This document shows, piece by piece, positions 9,597 through 19,179 of a stretch of DNA of 64,000 bases; the stretch's first letter is position 1; each line of letters opens with the position of its first letter. A model generated the notes under the pieces. It searched no databases. It was not told the origin of the DNA and saw only the letters and a list, made by a program, of their open reading frames with translations. This DNA is from Cyclobacteriaceae bacterium. GTDB taxonomy: Bacteria; Bacteroidota; Bacteroidia; Cytophagales; Cyclobacteriaceae. The stretch covers positions 62,001 through 126,000 of the forward strand of contig JANQKF010000022.1 in NCBI GenBank assembly GCA_028281285.1, written 5' to 3'. A program made the translations under genes and the position numbers.

Positions 9597-10912
9597 TGGA
9601 AACGGTAGTTCAGATTGCGCAATTACTATTGGCGCTTTCAATTTTGATTGGAATCCATGAAGCAGGTCACATGTTGGCAGCCAAGGCTTTTGGAATGAGG
9701 GTGGAGAAATTTTTTATAGGGTTTCCTCCAAAAATATTCGGCTTTAAAAAAGGCGAAACTGAATACGGTTTAGGTTCGATCCCTTTGGGTGGATTTGTCA
9801 AAATCTCAGGGATGATTGATGAATCTTTGGACAAAGAGCAAATGGCTCAGGAACCTCAGCCATGGGAATTCAGGTCCAAGCCGGCATGGCAGCGATTGAT
9901 TGTGATGCTTGGCGGAATCATTATTAATGTCATTGCGGGTATAGTTGCCTTTATTATCCTAACCTACAACACCGGTGATGACTACATCGCTAAGGAGGAA
10001 GTGATGGAACATGGAATTATGGTAGGAGCCGTTGGAGAGGAGCTGGGCTTTCAACATGGAGATAGAATATTGGCGGTTAATGGTGATGACTATGAGCGCC
10101 TATCAGACTTGATTGAACCGGGTGTTTTTCTGGAAGCTGACGGAGGCTGGACAGTAGATAGAAACGGTCGGACTTTCGAAGTTAACTTCCCAAAAGGATT
10201 CATAAACCGGTTGGAGGATATCAATCTGAGAAGAGATTTGTTCGATGTCAGGATGCCTTTTGTGGTTGGTCTTTTTGGAGAAAACTCCAATATAGAAGCT
10301 TCGGGTGTTTTGATAGAGGATCAAATCACTAAGGTGGGAGATACCGAAATTCAATACTTTGATCAAATGAAGGCTGCTTTGGCACCTTTTGCAGGTGGAT
10401 CAGTTTCTATTGATGTAGTAAGAGATGGCAACCCAATGAACTTTCAGGTAGAAGTAAACCCTGACACGACTATTGGGTTTTATCCATTGGCCCTGAATGA
10501 CATTTCAACCAAAAATTATACTTTTGGAGAAGCTGTGACCAAAGGAACCTCTGATGCCTTTGGATCTGTGGTCTTAAATGCCAGAGCATTGGGTAGGTTG
10601 TTTACCGGAGAAATATCAGCGAGAAGTTTAAGTGGCCCAATTGGTATAGTAAAACTCTACTCAAAGAAGTGGGACTGGAATAAATTCTGGCGAAGTACAG
10701 GATTCATTTCTATGGTTCTTGCCTTTATGAATCTACTTCCAATTCCAGCTCTTGACGGTGGTCATGTGGTATTCCTCTTGTATGAGATGATTTCCGGTAA
10801 GGCCCCTTCAGATAAATTCCTTGAGAACGCACAGAAAGTGGGCATGGTGATTATTCTCATGTTAATGGTTTTTGTACTTGGGAATGATATTCTGAAGCTG
10901 TTTGGATTATAG
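9596..10912 (+). CDS. rseP: RIP zinc metalloprotease RseP (site-2 protease)
   Basis: Intramembrane protease (438 residues) that cleaves membrane-anchored substrates such as anti-sigma factors. The zinc-binding HEAGH is at residues 21-25 in the first transmembrane helix and the third metal ligand region LPIPALDGGHVVF is near the C-terminus. Two PDZ-like segments lie between them (about 130-215 and 220-310; for example GFQHGDRILAVNGDDYERL). Overlap with the ispC stop at 9596 indicates cotranscription. The gene is convergent with the OmpA-family gene, with one base between stops. With the upstream HtrA protease it suggests a complete regulated-proteolysis pair, although no anti-sigma factor is encoded here. 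Confidence 0.96.
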   Translation: METVVQIAQLLLALSILIGIHEAGHMLAAKAFGMRVEKFFIGFPPKIFGFKKGETEYGLGSIPLGGFVKISGMIDESLDKEQMAQEPQPWEFRSKPAWQRLIVMLGGIIINVIAGIVAFIILTYNTGDDYIAKEEVMEHGIMVGAVGEELGFQHGDRILAVNGDDYERLSDLIEPGVFLEADGGWTVDRNGRTFEVNFPKGFINRLEDINLRRDLFDVRMPFVVGLFGENSNIEASGVLIEDQITKVGDTEIQYFDQMKAALAPFAGGSVSIDVVRDGNPMNFQVEVNPDTTIGFYPLALNDISTKNYTFGEAVTKGTSDAFGSVVLNARALGRLFTGEISARSLSGPIGIVKLYSKKWDWNKFWRSTGFISMVLAFMNLLPIPALDGGHVVFLLYEMISGKAPSDKFLENAQKVGMVIILMLMVFVLGNDILKLFGL

Positions 10913-10913
10913 C

Positions 10914-12968
10914 TTAGTTACCGTTACCATTTCCCTTTTTCTTAGGAAGTTCTTCCTCACCAAACCCAAGAGATTTTAGCAGGTCTTCATATTTAGAATT
11001 GTCCTTGTAAATCTCAAATTCGACCCTGCGGTTTAATCTGCGATCCTGAGCGGTTTTTTCCTCAGCGACAATTGGTTTTTGGCTTCCATAGCCCACGGCA
11101 TTGATACGGTCTTCAGAAACACCTCCCCTAAGAACAATGTAATCCTTAATGGCATCAGCCCTTTTTTGGGAAAGCGTAAGGTTAAAATTAGGGTCCCCAC
11201 TGGAATCAGTATGACCTGATACGTTGATATTAAAGTCCGGATTGTCGAGAAGAAAGTTGACTACTTTGTTGAGATCAGGCTGCATGTCCGGAAGAATCTC
11301 GGCCATGCCGTTTTCAAATTCTACGGATTGGAATTCAATTTTACTCGACATACGTTCTGTTTTCCCTTCATAATCCGTATCTCCGTCCAGGAAAAACAGC
11401 TCTTCAATCCTGAAAAAGTCGTCCCCTTGAATTACCAGAAGATAGTTTCTTTCATCTATGAGATCAAAATCAAAGGTGCCGTCAGCCCTGAGAAATTTCG
11501 GTGCGACCTCCACACCTTCGTCAAGGTCAATCACTGATACGATGCCCTTCATCGGGTTACCTTGTTCGTCTGTTAGTGAACCTGAGAATCGCGTAGTGGC
11601 TTCAGGTTGTCCACCCATGGGCAAAGGGAAAGAAAAGAGGTCCAGATTCTTCATACTTTCTTCTTCTGATCTGGAGTAGTATATATTGCTGGATTCTTTA
11701 TTGATACTGAAGTAGAACTCGGTTCCGGTACCATTTACCAACGGACCTATATTTATGGGCTCACTCCAGCGATTTTTATCGATTTTATTGGATTTGTAGA
11801 TATCGTAGTCTCCGAAGTTCAGAATGTGACCATTACTACTGAAGTAAAGCACATTGAATTTGGGATGGAAAAAAGGACTGACGTCATTTCCCCGTGAATT
11901 AATTACAGGGCCTAGATTTTGAGGGATTACCCAACGGTCTCTGGAGTTTTTATACGTATAATAAATGTCGGCCAAGCCAAAACCATTTCCTCTATCCGAA
12001 GAAAAGTATAGTGTGTCCTCCGTATGTGAGAGGGTCGGATGAGAATCCCATCCGACAGAGTTTACCCAGCCACCCATGTTTTCGGGTTCCGACCATACCG
12101 AATCTCCCATAAATTTGGCCGTATATAGGTCGCAATTTCCAAAACCATCGGGAGACCCGCATCGTGAAAAGAACAAGGTTTTTCCATCTTTCGAAAGGGT
12201 AGCAGATCCTTCATTGTATTCCGTATTGATATTTTTCATTGCCTCTGCCGCCCTCCAGTACTGCTGTTTTCTGGCCATAAAGAGGTCCTCATTAACAATA
12301 GTGGTGAGACCGTCAGTTTTGGAATTTCGATTAGAGGTAAATATCAGTAAACTATCATTAACCGCTATGGATGGGCCATAGTCCTCATCGCGCGAATTGA
12401 TGGCTCTCCCCATACTCATCAAAACACCACGTGCCGGCCTAAGCGTATCTACTTGTTTACGAAATTCCACAAGTTCGTAGTAATAGTCCAATGGTACATA
12501 ATTCCTTGTACTTGTACCGTTGATTTCTTCGTATCGCTTGGTTATCGAAGCAATGTCCAACCCTTCGCGATGATGTTTGAGTACAATTCGATAAAATGGT
12601 TTTGCAGCTTCGACCGACACTAATTCTTCAGTCAACTTGGCCAGGCGCCAAACCAAGTAGGTCTGATAAGCGAAATTCCGCATTCCAAAGTTATTGACAT
12701 ACTCTCTTAGAATCGGATAGAGCTCTACCCACTTTTCTTCTTTATCCAACTGATTGATTCTGTCCAGGAGTCTCTGGTTGTGATAGAAAACAAGGGCATC
12801 ATATGAAGGCTTCCTGATATTCGGAAAGTCGAGTTTAATGACTTCAACGACATTTGTATCCTTCTTTGCCTCGAGTTTTTCGACCTTTCGTTTTTTGAAT
12901 AGTTGAGCGTTTGCTGTAGAAATACAGCAGATCAGTAGGAGCAGTATGAACCGTCCTGGAATGTTCAT
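10914..12968 (-). CDS. OmpA-family protein with TPR-like, beta-propeller and CRD domains (PorE-like)
   Basis: A 684-residue exported protein. Signal peptide (about 1-21, ending STANA-Q); helical TPR-like segment (about 45-150); a PD40/WD40-type propeller (about 190-450) with repeated TLFFSRCGSPDGFGNCDLY-type strands (LYFSSDRGNGFGLADIYY, LYFSSNGHILNFGDYDIYKS); a carboxypeptidase-regulatory-like domain (about 460-535); and a C-terminal OmpA peptidoglycan-binding domain (about 550-660) with VSGHTDSSGDPNFNLTLSQK and RADAIKDYI. This order matches PorE of the type IX secretion system, and porQ lies 2.7 kb away, but the same architecture also occurs in paralogs, so the PorE assignment is inference. 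The C-terminus ends in a short Lys/Gly/Asn tail. Confidence 0.88.
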   Translation of the reverse strand: MNIPGRFILLLLICCISTANAQLFKKRKVEKLEAKKDTNVVEVIKLDFPNIRKPSYDALVFYHNQRLLDRINQLDKEEKWVELYPILREYVNNFGMRNFAYQTYLVWRLAKLTEELVSVEAAKPFYRIVLKHHREGLDIASITKRYEEINGTSTRNYVPLDYYYELVEFRKQVDTLRPARGVLMSMGRAINSRDEDYGPSIAVNDSLLIFTSNRNSKTDGLTTIVNEDLFMARKQQYWRAAEAMKNINTEYNEGSATLSKDGKTLFFSRCGSPDGFGNCDLYTAKFMGDSVWSEPENMGGWVNSVGWDSHPTLSHTEDTLYFSSDRGNGFGLADIYYTYKNSRDRWVIPQNLGPVINSRGNDVSPFFHPKFNVLYFSSNGHILNFGDYDIYKSNKIDKNRWSEPINIGPLVNGTGTEFYFSINKESSNIYYSRSEEESMKNLDLFSFPLPMGGQPEATTRFSGSLTDEQGNPMKGIVSVIDLDEGVEVAPKFLRADGTFDFDLIDERNYLLVIQGDDFFRIEELFFLDGDTDYEGKTERMSSKIEFQSVEFENGMAEILPDMQPDLNKVVNFLLDNPDFNINVSGHTDSSGDPNFNLTLSQKRADAIKDYIVLRGGVSEDRINAVGYGSQKPIVAEEKTAQDRRLNRRVEFEIYKDNSKYEDLLKSLGFGEEELPKKKGNGNGN

Positions 12969-13059
12969 CTTCTGTCAGTTGAGCTCAGGTGAAAGAAATC
13001 CATATGAATTTAGCTTTTTTTACCTAGTAAAGAAAGACGGACTCTGCCAATGGTTGGTT

Positions 13060-13076
13060 TGGCACAGCGCTTGCAA
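13060..13076 (+). promoter_or_regulatory. Sigma-54 (RpoN) promoter upstream of lon
   Basis: TGGCAC (13060-13065), five bases, TTGCAA (13071-13076) is an exact match to the sigma-54 consensus TGGCACnnnnnTTGCA, with GG and GC 12 bases apart as required. The predicted start is near 13086, about 44 bases before the lon ATG. No ordinary TAnnTTTG element was seen in the same gap. Sequence match is direct; use by RpoN is inference. Confidence 0.7.
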
Positions 13077-13129
13077 TTTAGGGTGGTCACTTGTTTATAA
13101 GGATAAATGTGCCATTGTGGCATTGATAT

Positions 13130-15595
13130 ATGAAGATTGACAATCAGATGATTCAGGGGATTTTTGCGGGGGAATTGCAAGAAGAAGATACTGGCGAGTT
13201 GATTCAAATGATCGCTCCCGATGATGAGGAAGACTTTCAGGGTGATGGACTCCCGGAAGAATTGCCAATAGTAGCGGTTCGGAATACGGTGCTCTTCCCA
13301 GGCGTATTAATTCCTATTACAGTGGGTCGCCAGAAATCAATCAAAGTGGTGAAGAAGGCTTACAAGGGAGATAAAATGATTGGGGTACTTACTCAAAAAA
13401 ACCCCAAAGTAGACGAGCCTTCTGCCGGAGATCTTTATCGAATTGGTACGATCGCAAAAATTGTGAAAATGTTGGTGCTTCCTGACGGAAACACAACAAT
13501 CATCATACAGGGAAAAAGAAGATTTGAGGTGAAAGAATTTCTTTCAGAGGATCCTTACCTACTTGCCCAAATTCAGTTGCTTGAAGAGAACTTTCCTAAA
13601 AGAACCTCCAAAGAGCAAAAAGCCATTGTTCAGTCTATTCGCGACACGGCCAACCGGATAATGAGCTTAAATCCGGAAATCCCAAAAGAGGCACAAGTAG
13701 CCCTTGATAATATCGAAAAGCCCAGTTTCCTGGTGCACTTCCTCTCTTCCAACATCAATGTCGAGGCCAATGATAAGCAGCATTTGCTGGAAATGAATGA
13801 TGGGATTGAAAGAGCCACAAGCCTGTTAGAGCATATGATGAAAGAGCTTCAAATGCTGGAGCTCAAACAGGAAATTCAGAATAAGGTTCACACAGATATT
13901 GACCAACAGCAACGTGACTATTTCCTAAGGCAACAAATGAAAGTGTTGCAGGATGAATTGGGAGAGGACGGTCCTGAAAGAGAAGTTGAGGAACTCAGAT
14001 TGAAGGGTTCCAAAAAGGACTGGCCAAAGAAAGTAGATGACCATTTCAACAAGGAACTTGATAAGATTTTGAGAATGAACCCAATGGCGGCTGAGTATCC
14101 AATCGCCATGAACTATGCCGAACTCATGGTGGAGTTACCATGGGCGGAGTATAGCAAAGACGACCTTAACCTCAAGAAGGCCAAGCGAATTCTGGATAAA
14201 GACCATTTCGGACTGGAAAAGGTGAAAGATCGAATTCTGGAATACCTTGCCGTACTTAAACTAAAGAATGATTTGAAAGGTCCTATTCTTTGTCTATACG
14301 GACCTCCGGGAGTAGGTAAGACTTCTTTAGGGAAATCAATCGCGAAAGCCTTGGGCAGACAATATGTCAGGATGTCGTTAGGAGGTGTTCATGATGAAGC
14401 TGAAATTCGAGGACATCGGAAAACCTATGTGGGGGCCATGCCCGGTAAGGTGATTCAAAACATAAAAAAAGCCAAATCTTCTAATCCTGTGTTCGTGCTG
14501 GATGAGATTGATAAGGTTAATTCCAATTTCAGAGGAGATCCTTCTTCGGCACTATTGGAAGTACTCGACCCTGAACAAAATAAGGAGTTTACCGATAACT
14601 ACCTCGAGGTAGAATATGACCTGTCCAAGGTGCTGTTCATCGCCACAGCGAATTCATTAGATACTATTCAACCGGCACTAAGGGATCGAATGGAAATCAT
14701 TGAGGTTACGGGTTATACCCTTGAAGAAAAGGTGGAGATCGCCAAGAGACACTTGATTCCAAAGCAGAAAGAAGAGCATGGGCTGAAGAGTTCGGATGTG
14801 ACGTTTGATAAGGCAGCGATTACCAAAATCATCGATGCTTACACCAGGGAATCAGGAGTTAGAAACCTGGAAAGGAAGATAGGTTCTATAATTAGATCAG
14901 TTGCAAAGAGTATTGCACTCGAGGAAGAATATCCTAAAAAGGTCGATTCAGACTACATCGAAAAAGTGTTGGGGGGAGAGGTTTTTGACAAGGAGCGATA
15001 TGCCAATAACAAGGTTGCAGGAGTTGTTACCGGCCTGGCTTGGACTGCCGTAGGAGGTGAGATCCTTTTTATCGAGTCAAGCCTTAGTCGAGGCAAAGGG
15101 AAGTTGACACTTTCAGGACAACTAGGAGATGTGATGAAAGAGTCGGCAATGGCAGCACTTTCTTACCTGAAGTCAAAAGCTGAGGATTATGATATTGATC
15201 ACCGGACTTTCGAAAAATACGATCTTCATATCCACGTGCCAGCTGGTGCGGTTCCCAAAGACGGGCCGTCAGCTGGGATCACTATGTTGACTGCTATCTC
15301 TTCTCTGTTCACACAAAGGAAGGTGAAAAACCGACTGGCAATGACAGGAGAGATTACTTTAAGAGGAAGTGTATTGCCAGTGGGAGGAATCAAAGAAAAA
15401 ATACTAGCCGCAAGACGTGCGGGGATTAAGGATATCATATTGAGCAAAAGAAACCGAAAGGACATACTTGAGATCAACGAACGTTATATTAAAGGATTGA
15501 CCATTCACTATGTGGAGACTGCTGAAGAAGTCTTAAATATTGCACTCGAACAGAAAAAAGTGTCCGGGGCGTTGCAATTTGTGGTGGAAGATTAA
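13130..15595 (+). CDS. lon: ATP-dependent protease Lon
   Basis: Cytoplasmic AAA+ serine protease (821 residues) degrading misfolded and regulatory proteins. The N-terminal substrate domain begins near LPIVAVRNTVLFPGVLIPI (about 44-62). Walker A GPPGVGKTS is at 391-399, followed by the AAA lid. The protease domain has catalytic S714 (KDGPSAGITM) and K755 (VGGIKEKILAA), the Ser-Lys dyad of LonA. The start at 13130 gives an acidic N-terminal extension of about 40 residues before the LON domain. It is the first gene of a likely lon-porQ-hslU run and lies 44 bases after the predicted start of a sigma-54 promoter. Confidence 0.98.
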   Translation: MKIDNQMIQGIFAGELQEEDTGELIQMIAPDDEEDFQGDGLPEELPIVAVRNTVLFPGVLIPITVGRQKSIKVVKKAYKGDKMIGVLTQKNPKVDEPSAGDLYRIGTIAKIVKMLVLPDGNTTIIIQGKRRFEVKEFLSEDPYLLAQIQLLEENFPKRTSKEQKAIVQSIRDTANRIMSLNPEIPKEAQVALDNIEKPSFLVHFLSSNINVEANDKQHLLEMNDGIERATSLLEHMMKELQMLELKQEIQNKVHTDIDQQQRDYFLRQQMKVLQDELGEDGPEREVEELRLKGSKKDWPKKVDDHFNKELDKILRMNPMAAEYPIAMNYAELMVELPWAEYSKDDLNLKKAKRILDKDHFGLEKVKDRILEYLAVLKLKNDLKGPILCLYGPPGVGKTSLGKSIAKALGRQYVRMSLGGVHDEAEIRGHRKTYVGAMPGKVIQNIKKAKSSNPVFVLDEIDKVNSNFRGDPSSALLEVLDPEQNKEFTDNYLEVEYDLSKVLFIATANSLDTIQPALRDRMEIIEVTGYTLEEKVEIAKRHLIPKQKEEHGLKSSDVTFDKAAITKIIDAYTRESGVRNLERKIGSIIRSVAKSIALEEEYPKKVDSDYIEKVLGGEVFDKERYANNKVAGVVTGLAWTAVGGEILFIESSLSRGKGKLTLSGQLGDVMKESAMAALSYLKSKAEDYDIDHRTFEKYDLHIHVPAGAVPKDGPSAGITMLTAISSLFTQRKVKNRLAMTGEITLRGSVLPVGGIKEKILAARRAGIKDIILSKRNRKDILEINERYIKGLTIHYVETAEEVLNIALEQKKVSGALQFVVED

Positions 15596-15641
15596 AATTC
15601 AACCTAAATTCCAAGGTTATCCATAAAATGGATTTAAGAAG

Positions 15642-16667
15642 TTGAGAATTCGAAACCTCATAGTGTTAGTAGTGCTAACATCCACCCAGGCAGTTTTCGG
15701 GCAATTGGGTGGGCAAAGGGTTTTCGAGTTTTTGAATATTCCTGCCAACGCAAAGTTGAGTGCATTAGGAGGCGTAAACATCACCTCAGGTCTTCAGGAC
15801 CCCGGTATGGTGACCTCCAATCCGGCCTTTGTAAATGAGACCTGGAATAATCACTTGGTGATCAACAGACTGGGCTATTTCGCAGATATCAATCAGTTTT
15901 CGGTCAACTATTCTCGAGAATTCGAGAAGTACGGCACATGGTCTTTCAATTTGAGTTATCTCGACTATGGCGACTTCCAACAATATGATAATGTTGGTTT
16001 TGCTTCTGGCACGTTTCAGGTGGCTGAGTACGCATTATCACTGAATCATGCTAGGGCATTCGGCCCGTTCAGGGCTGGTGCTGCTTTGAAAATGGTGGTT
16101 TCGGATATTGCATCCTTTGGTGCTTCTGGCATCATGATGGACTTTGGAGGCTTGTTTAAACACCCGGAAAGGGACCTGACAGTTGGAATGACGATCAAGA
16201 ACCTGGGTGTGCTGCTTTCAGACTATACGGAAGAAACAAACAGCCAACTTCCGCTGGATGTGCAATTAGGGGTCTCTTATAAGCCCGAGTTTATGCCATT
16301 TCGGTTTTCGCTGACTGCCCGAAACCTGAATCGTGATAATGTGGTGTTCTTTGATCCATCAGGAAACTCGCTTATCGGTCAGGACGAAGAGCCGGGCTTT
16401 GGTGAAAGGATATTCAGAAGACTGGTTTTCGGGACGGAGTTGTTGATCCATGACAGTTTTCAACTCAGATTTGGGTACAACCATTTACTGAGAAAAGAAC
16501 TAAGATTAGAGAACATAACCGGAGGAGCTGGTTTCTCTTTCGGGTTTATGTTGAAAATTAAAAGATTTGAATTTGCCTACGGCAGGGCGTTATATCACAC
16601 AGCCGGAGGTAGCAATACGATCCAGTTGAACACCGATTTAACCGGATTGATAAAGAAAAAGAATTGA
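15642..16667 (+). CDS. porQ: Type IX secretion system protein PorQ
   Basis: Outer-membrane beta-barrel of the type IX system, in known systems part of the attachment complex that anchors cargo to A-LPS (PorU/V/Q/Z). The 341-residue protein starts with a signal peptide (residues about 1-20, cleavage after QAVFG). It then shows the PorQ hallmark opening GGQRVFEFLNIPANAKLSAL and GGVNIT, followed by barrel strands of FadL/PorV type. Start is TTG at 15642: it begins the signal peptide, and the nearby ATG at 15629 is in another frame. The gene lies 46 bases after lon and one base before hslU. Confidence 0.9.
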   Translation: MRIRNLIVLVVLTSTQAVFGQLGGQRVFEFLNIPANAKLSALGGVNITSGLQDPGMVTSNPAFVNETWNNHLVINRLGYFADINQFSVNYSREFEKYGTWSFNLSYLDYGDFQQYDNVGFASGTFQVAEYALSLNHARAFGPFRAGAALKMVVSDIASFGASGIMMDFGGLFKHPERDLTVGMTIKNLGVLLSDYTEETNSQLPLDVQLGVSYKPEFMPFRFSLTARNLNRDNVVFFDPSGNSLIGQDEEPGFGERIFRRLVFGTELLIHDSFQLRFGYNHLLRKELRLENITGGAGFSFGFMLKIKRFEFAYGRALYHTAGGSNTIQLNTDLTGLIKKKN

Positions 16668-16668
16668 G

Positions 16669-18060
16669 ATGTTAGAAAAGAATTATTTGACTCCAAAACA
16701 GATCGTATCTGAATTGGATAAATACATCATCGGCCAAAAGGATGCAAAGAAGAACGTTGCGATCGCTTTGAGAAATCGATGGAGAAGAATGCATGTGGCT
16801 TCTGACATGCAGAAGGAGATTGTGCCGAACAATATTCTGATGATTGGTGCTACCGGGGTTGGTAAAACTGAGATTGCTCGAAGATTGGCAAAGATTGCGG
16901 ATGCGCCATTTACTAAGGTAGAAGCTTCCAAGTTCACGGAAGTAGGTTATGTGGGTCGTGATGTGGAGAGCATGGTAAGAGATCTTGTGGAGCAATCGGT
17001 GAATCTGGTTCGTCAGTCAAAGAAGGAACAAGTACGGGAAAGGGCTGAGGAAGCGGTGGAAAGTGTCATTTTGGATGCGCTTATTCCTCCGATCCGTCAA
17101 AAGCCGACTTCACCCGGTTTCAGTTCTGAGAATGGCGATGCCGAGAAGATGACTGATGCTGAGTTGAATGAAAAGACCCGAGAGCGATTTAGAGAAAAGA
17201 TCAGGTCCGGTGAGATCGATGAAAGAAAGATCGAGATCAGTGTTCAGGCCAGCGCCAATCCCGGAGTGGGTATGGTAGGAGGAGGCATGGACGAAGTATC
17301 CATGATGAACCTGCAGGACATGCTGAGCAATGTACTTCCAAAAAAGACCAAGAAACGAAAAGTGACCATTGGCGAGGCCAAGAAACTACTTTTAGAAGAG
17401 GAGAGTGCCAAGCTGATCGACATGGACGAGGTAAAGGACGAGGCTATTTCCAAGGCGGAGAACACGGGAATCATCTTTATCGATGAGATCGATAAGATTG
17501 CAGGGGGTAGCAAAAAAGGTGGAGGTGGACCCGATGTGAGCCGGGAAGGTGTACAACGTGATTTACTCCCCATTGTGGAAGGAAGTGCGGTCAACACTAA
17601 GTACGGAGTGATCAACACTGATCATATTTTATTTGTGGCTGCAGGAGCATTCCACGTGGCAAAACCATCTGATCTTATTCCGGAATTGCAGGGGCGATTC
17701 CCAATCCGTGTGGAATTGGACAACCTGACTAAGGATGATTTCTACAGAATCCTTAAGGAACCGAAGAACGCTTTGACCAAACAATACGAAGCCTTATTAG
17801 GCTCAGAGGAAGTTTCTTTGGATTTCAATGACGAGGCCCTTCATGAATTGGCTGAATTAGCCTTTAAGATCAACGAAGAGGTCGAAAACATTGGCGCAAG
17901 ACGACTTCATACGGTAATGAGTCATTTGTTGAACGATATCCTTTTCGATATTCCGGATGAGATTTCTGCGAATGCCAAGATTGTGATTACCAAAGATTTG
18001 GTGAGAGAGCGACTTTCAGATTTGGTGCAGGATAAGGACTTGAGTGAGTTTATACTCTGA
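16669..18060 (+). CDS. hslU: HslU, ATPase subunit of the HslUV protease
   Basis: AAA+ unfoldase (463 residues) that feeds proteins to HslV. The opening LTPKQIVSELDKYIIGQKDA is diagnostic; Walker A (GATGVGKTE) is at about 60-68; the I-domain insertion occupies about 110-250; Walker B is IIFIDEIDKIA; and the arginine-rich sensor region is IGARRLHTVMSHLL. The C-terminal DLSEFIL tail resembles the end that docks into HslV. No hslV gene lies in this window. The start is one base after the porQ stop, so the two are cotranscribed. Confidence 0.96.
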   Translation: MLEKNYLTPKQIVSELDKYIIGQKDAKKNVAIALRNRWRRMHVASDMQKEIVPNNILMIGATGVGKTEIARRLAKIADAPFTKVEASKFTEVGYVGRDVESMVRDLVEQSVNLVRQSKKEQVRERAEEAVESVILDALIPPIRQKPTSPGFSSENGDAEKMTDAELNEKTRERFREKIRSGEIDERKIEISVQASANPGVGMVGGGMDEVSMMNLQDMLSNVLPKKTKKRKVTIGEAKKLLLEEESAKLIDMDEVKDEAISKAENTGIIFIDEIDKIAGGSKKGGGGPDVSREGVQRDLLPIVEGSAVNTKYGVINTDHILFVAAGAFHVAKPSDLIPELQGRFPIRVELDNLTKDDFYRILKEPKNALTKQYEALLGSEEVSLDFNDEALHELAELAFKINEEVENIGARRLHTVMSHLLNDILFDIPDEISANAKIVITKDLVRERLSDLVQDKDLSEFIL

Positions 18061-18177
18061 GTAAGTAACATACCGAATAGACTGTCACTTGGACACGTAG
18101 TGTCGAGATATATATTGTAGAATTATCGAGGGTGTCAACACATTAATTTGATTCCATTAGTACTGAGATTTAAACGC

Positions 18178-19179
18178 TTACAGCCAGCTATCTTTTGTTA
18201 TTCCTCTCCACTTTTCTACTACAGTATTGAAGCTGGAAATTAAACTTCCTCTGAAGGAATTAAACGCTTCATTGTTGTAAATGTCCATCGAAATCCATAA
18301 AAAAGAATCAATCCCATCATTTGAAGTTTCATATCCAGAGTCACCTAAATCATTTAAAATTTCATCATAATGAGGCTTTAGGTTTTTAATGACTGTATCC
18401 ACAGCTTCAAACCCTAACTTGGCTTTAGAAATGTTATCGAAAAGCATCTCCACCTGTTTTTGATCTGGTGATTTATCTGGAAACTGATATTTGATGTATA
18501 TTTTGAAACTTTCTATGTTGAAGTCTTGCTTTAAGTTAAACCCTTTGGAGGATTTGATTCCTTTGTTTAATTGTGAGATATAAGTATCAATACCGTCTCT
18601 TAGCTCCTCAAACTGTTCATCTGCTTCTTCAAATTTTGCACTTAACCTAAATAATTTTCTTTGAAATTTATTCGGAACTTGAGCTGTACTCTTATAATTC
18701 AGCTTATGCTCAATTTCCGCCCATGCGTGCATTAAAATTGTACGCACCTGAATTTCACACTTTAGATCGTCTAACTTTCTATAGTTGGGTGAAGCCAACC
18801 AACTGTTGTTGATTTTGACTATATAGTGCTTTGATCTGTACGCAAACTCCTTTAGGCCCAAAAGGTCTGACTTGTCTTCTTCTTCGATTATAGCAAACTC
18901 ATTTCCAATGACATCGCCAATTCTTTGGATATCGGATGCATAGTAGCAAATGATTCTTATACCGCAAATGTCTTCGATATCTTGAAAGGGTTGATTGTAC
19001 TTTTTGCGATTAACTTTGTCTATAAAGGAGTCAAGTTTCTTAACTCTGTAATAAATGTCCAGAAAAGGAATATCCTGTTCAAGCAAGAAGGTTTGAAGCG
19101 CTTCAACAATGTTTTTCCCAAGCCTGTTGTAATTGTCTTTTCTCAGCTGAAACTCTTTGCTTATTTCGTTTTTGTCCAT
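18178..19179 (-). CDS. Stand-alone RelA/SpoT-domain protein (small alarmone synthetase-like)
   Basis: A 333-residue single-domain pyrophosphokinase-like protein; it lacks the HD hydrolase, TGS and ACT domains of full-length Rel. Synthetase motifs are intact: RVKKLDSF (45-52), DICGIRII (70-77) with the metal-binding Asp70, YRSKHYIV (114-121) and EIQVRTILMHAWAEIEHKL (142-160). The ~120-residue C-terminal helical tail is not one I recognise. It could make (pp)pGpp or, like toxic synthetases, (p)ppApp or modified tRNA. No antitoxin partner is visible on the same strand: the next gene is a SixA-like phosphatase 147 bases upstream. The gene looks more AT-rich than its neighbours, consistent with acquisition. 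Activity and product are inferred. Confidence 0.85.
   Translation of the reverse strand: MDKNEISKEFQLRKDNYNRLGKNIVEALQTFLLEQDIPFLDIYYRVKKLDSFIDKVNRKKYNQPFQDIEDICGIRIICYYASDIQRIGDVIGNEFAIIEEEDKSDLLGLKEFAYRSKHYIVKINNSWLASPNYRKLDDLKCEIQVRTILMHAWAEIEHKLNYKSTAQVPNKFQRKLFRLSAKFEEADEQFEELRDGIDTYISQLNKGIKSSKGFNLKQDFNIESFKIYIKYQFPDKSPDQKQVEMLFDNISKAKLGFEAVDTVIKNLKPHYDEILNDLGDSGYETSNDGIDSFLWISMDIYNNEAFNSFRGSLISSFNTVVEKWRGITKDSWL

Noticed and set aside
18085-18104. Small inverted repeat (GACAC/GTGTC) after hslU considered as a terminator
   Set aside because: The stem is only five bases with a three-base loop and no T-tract.
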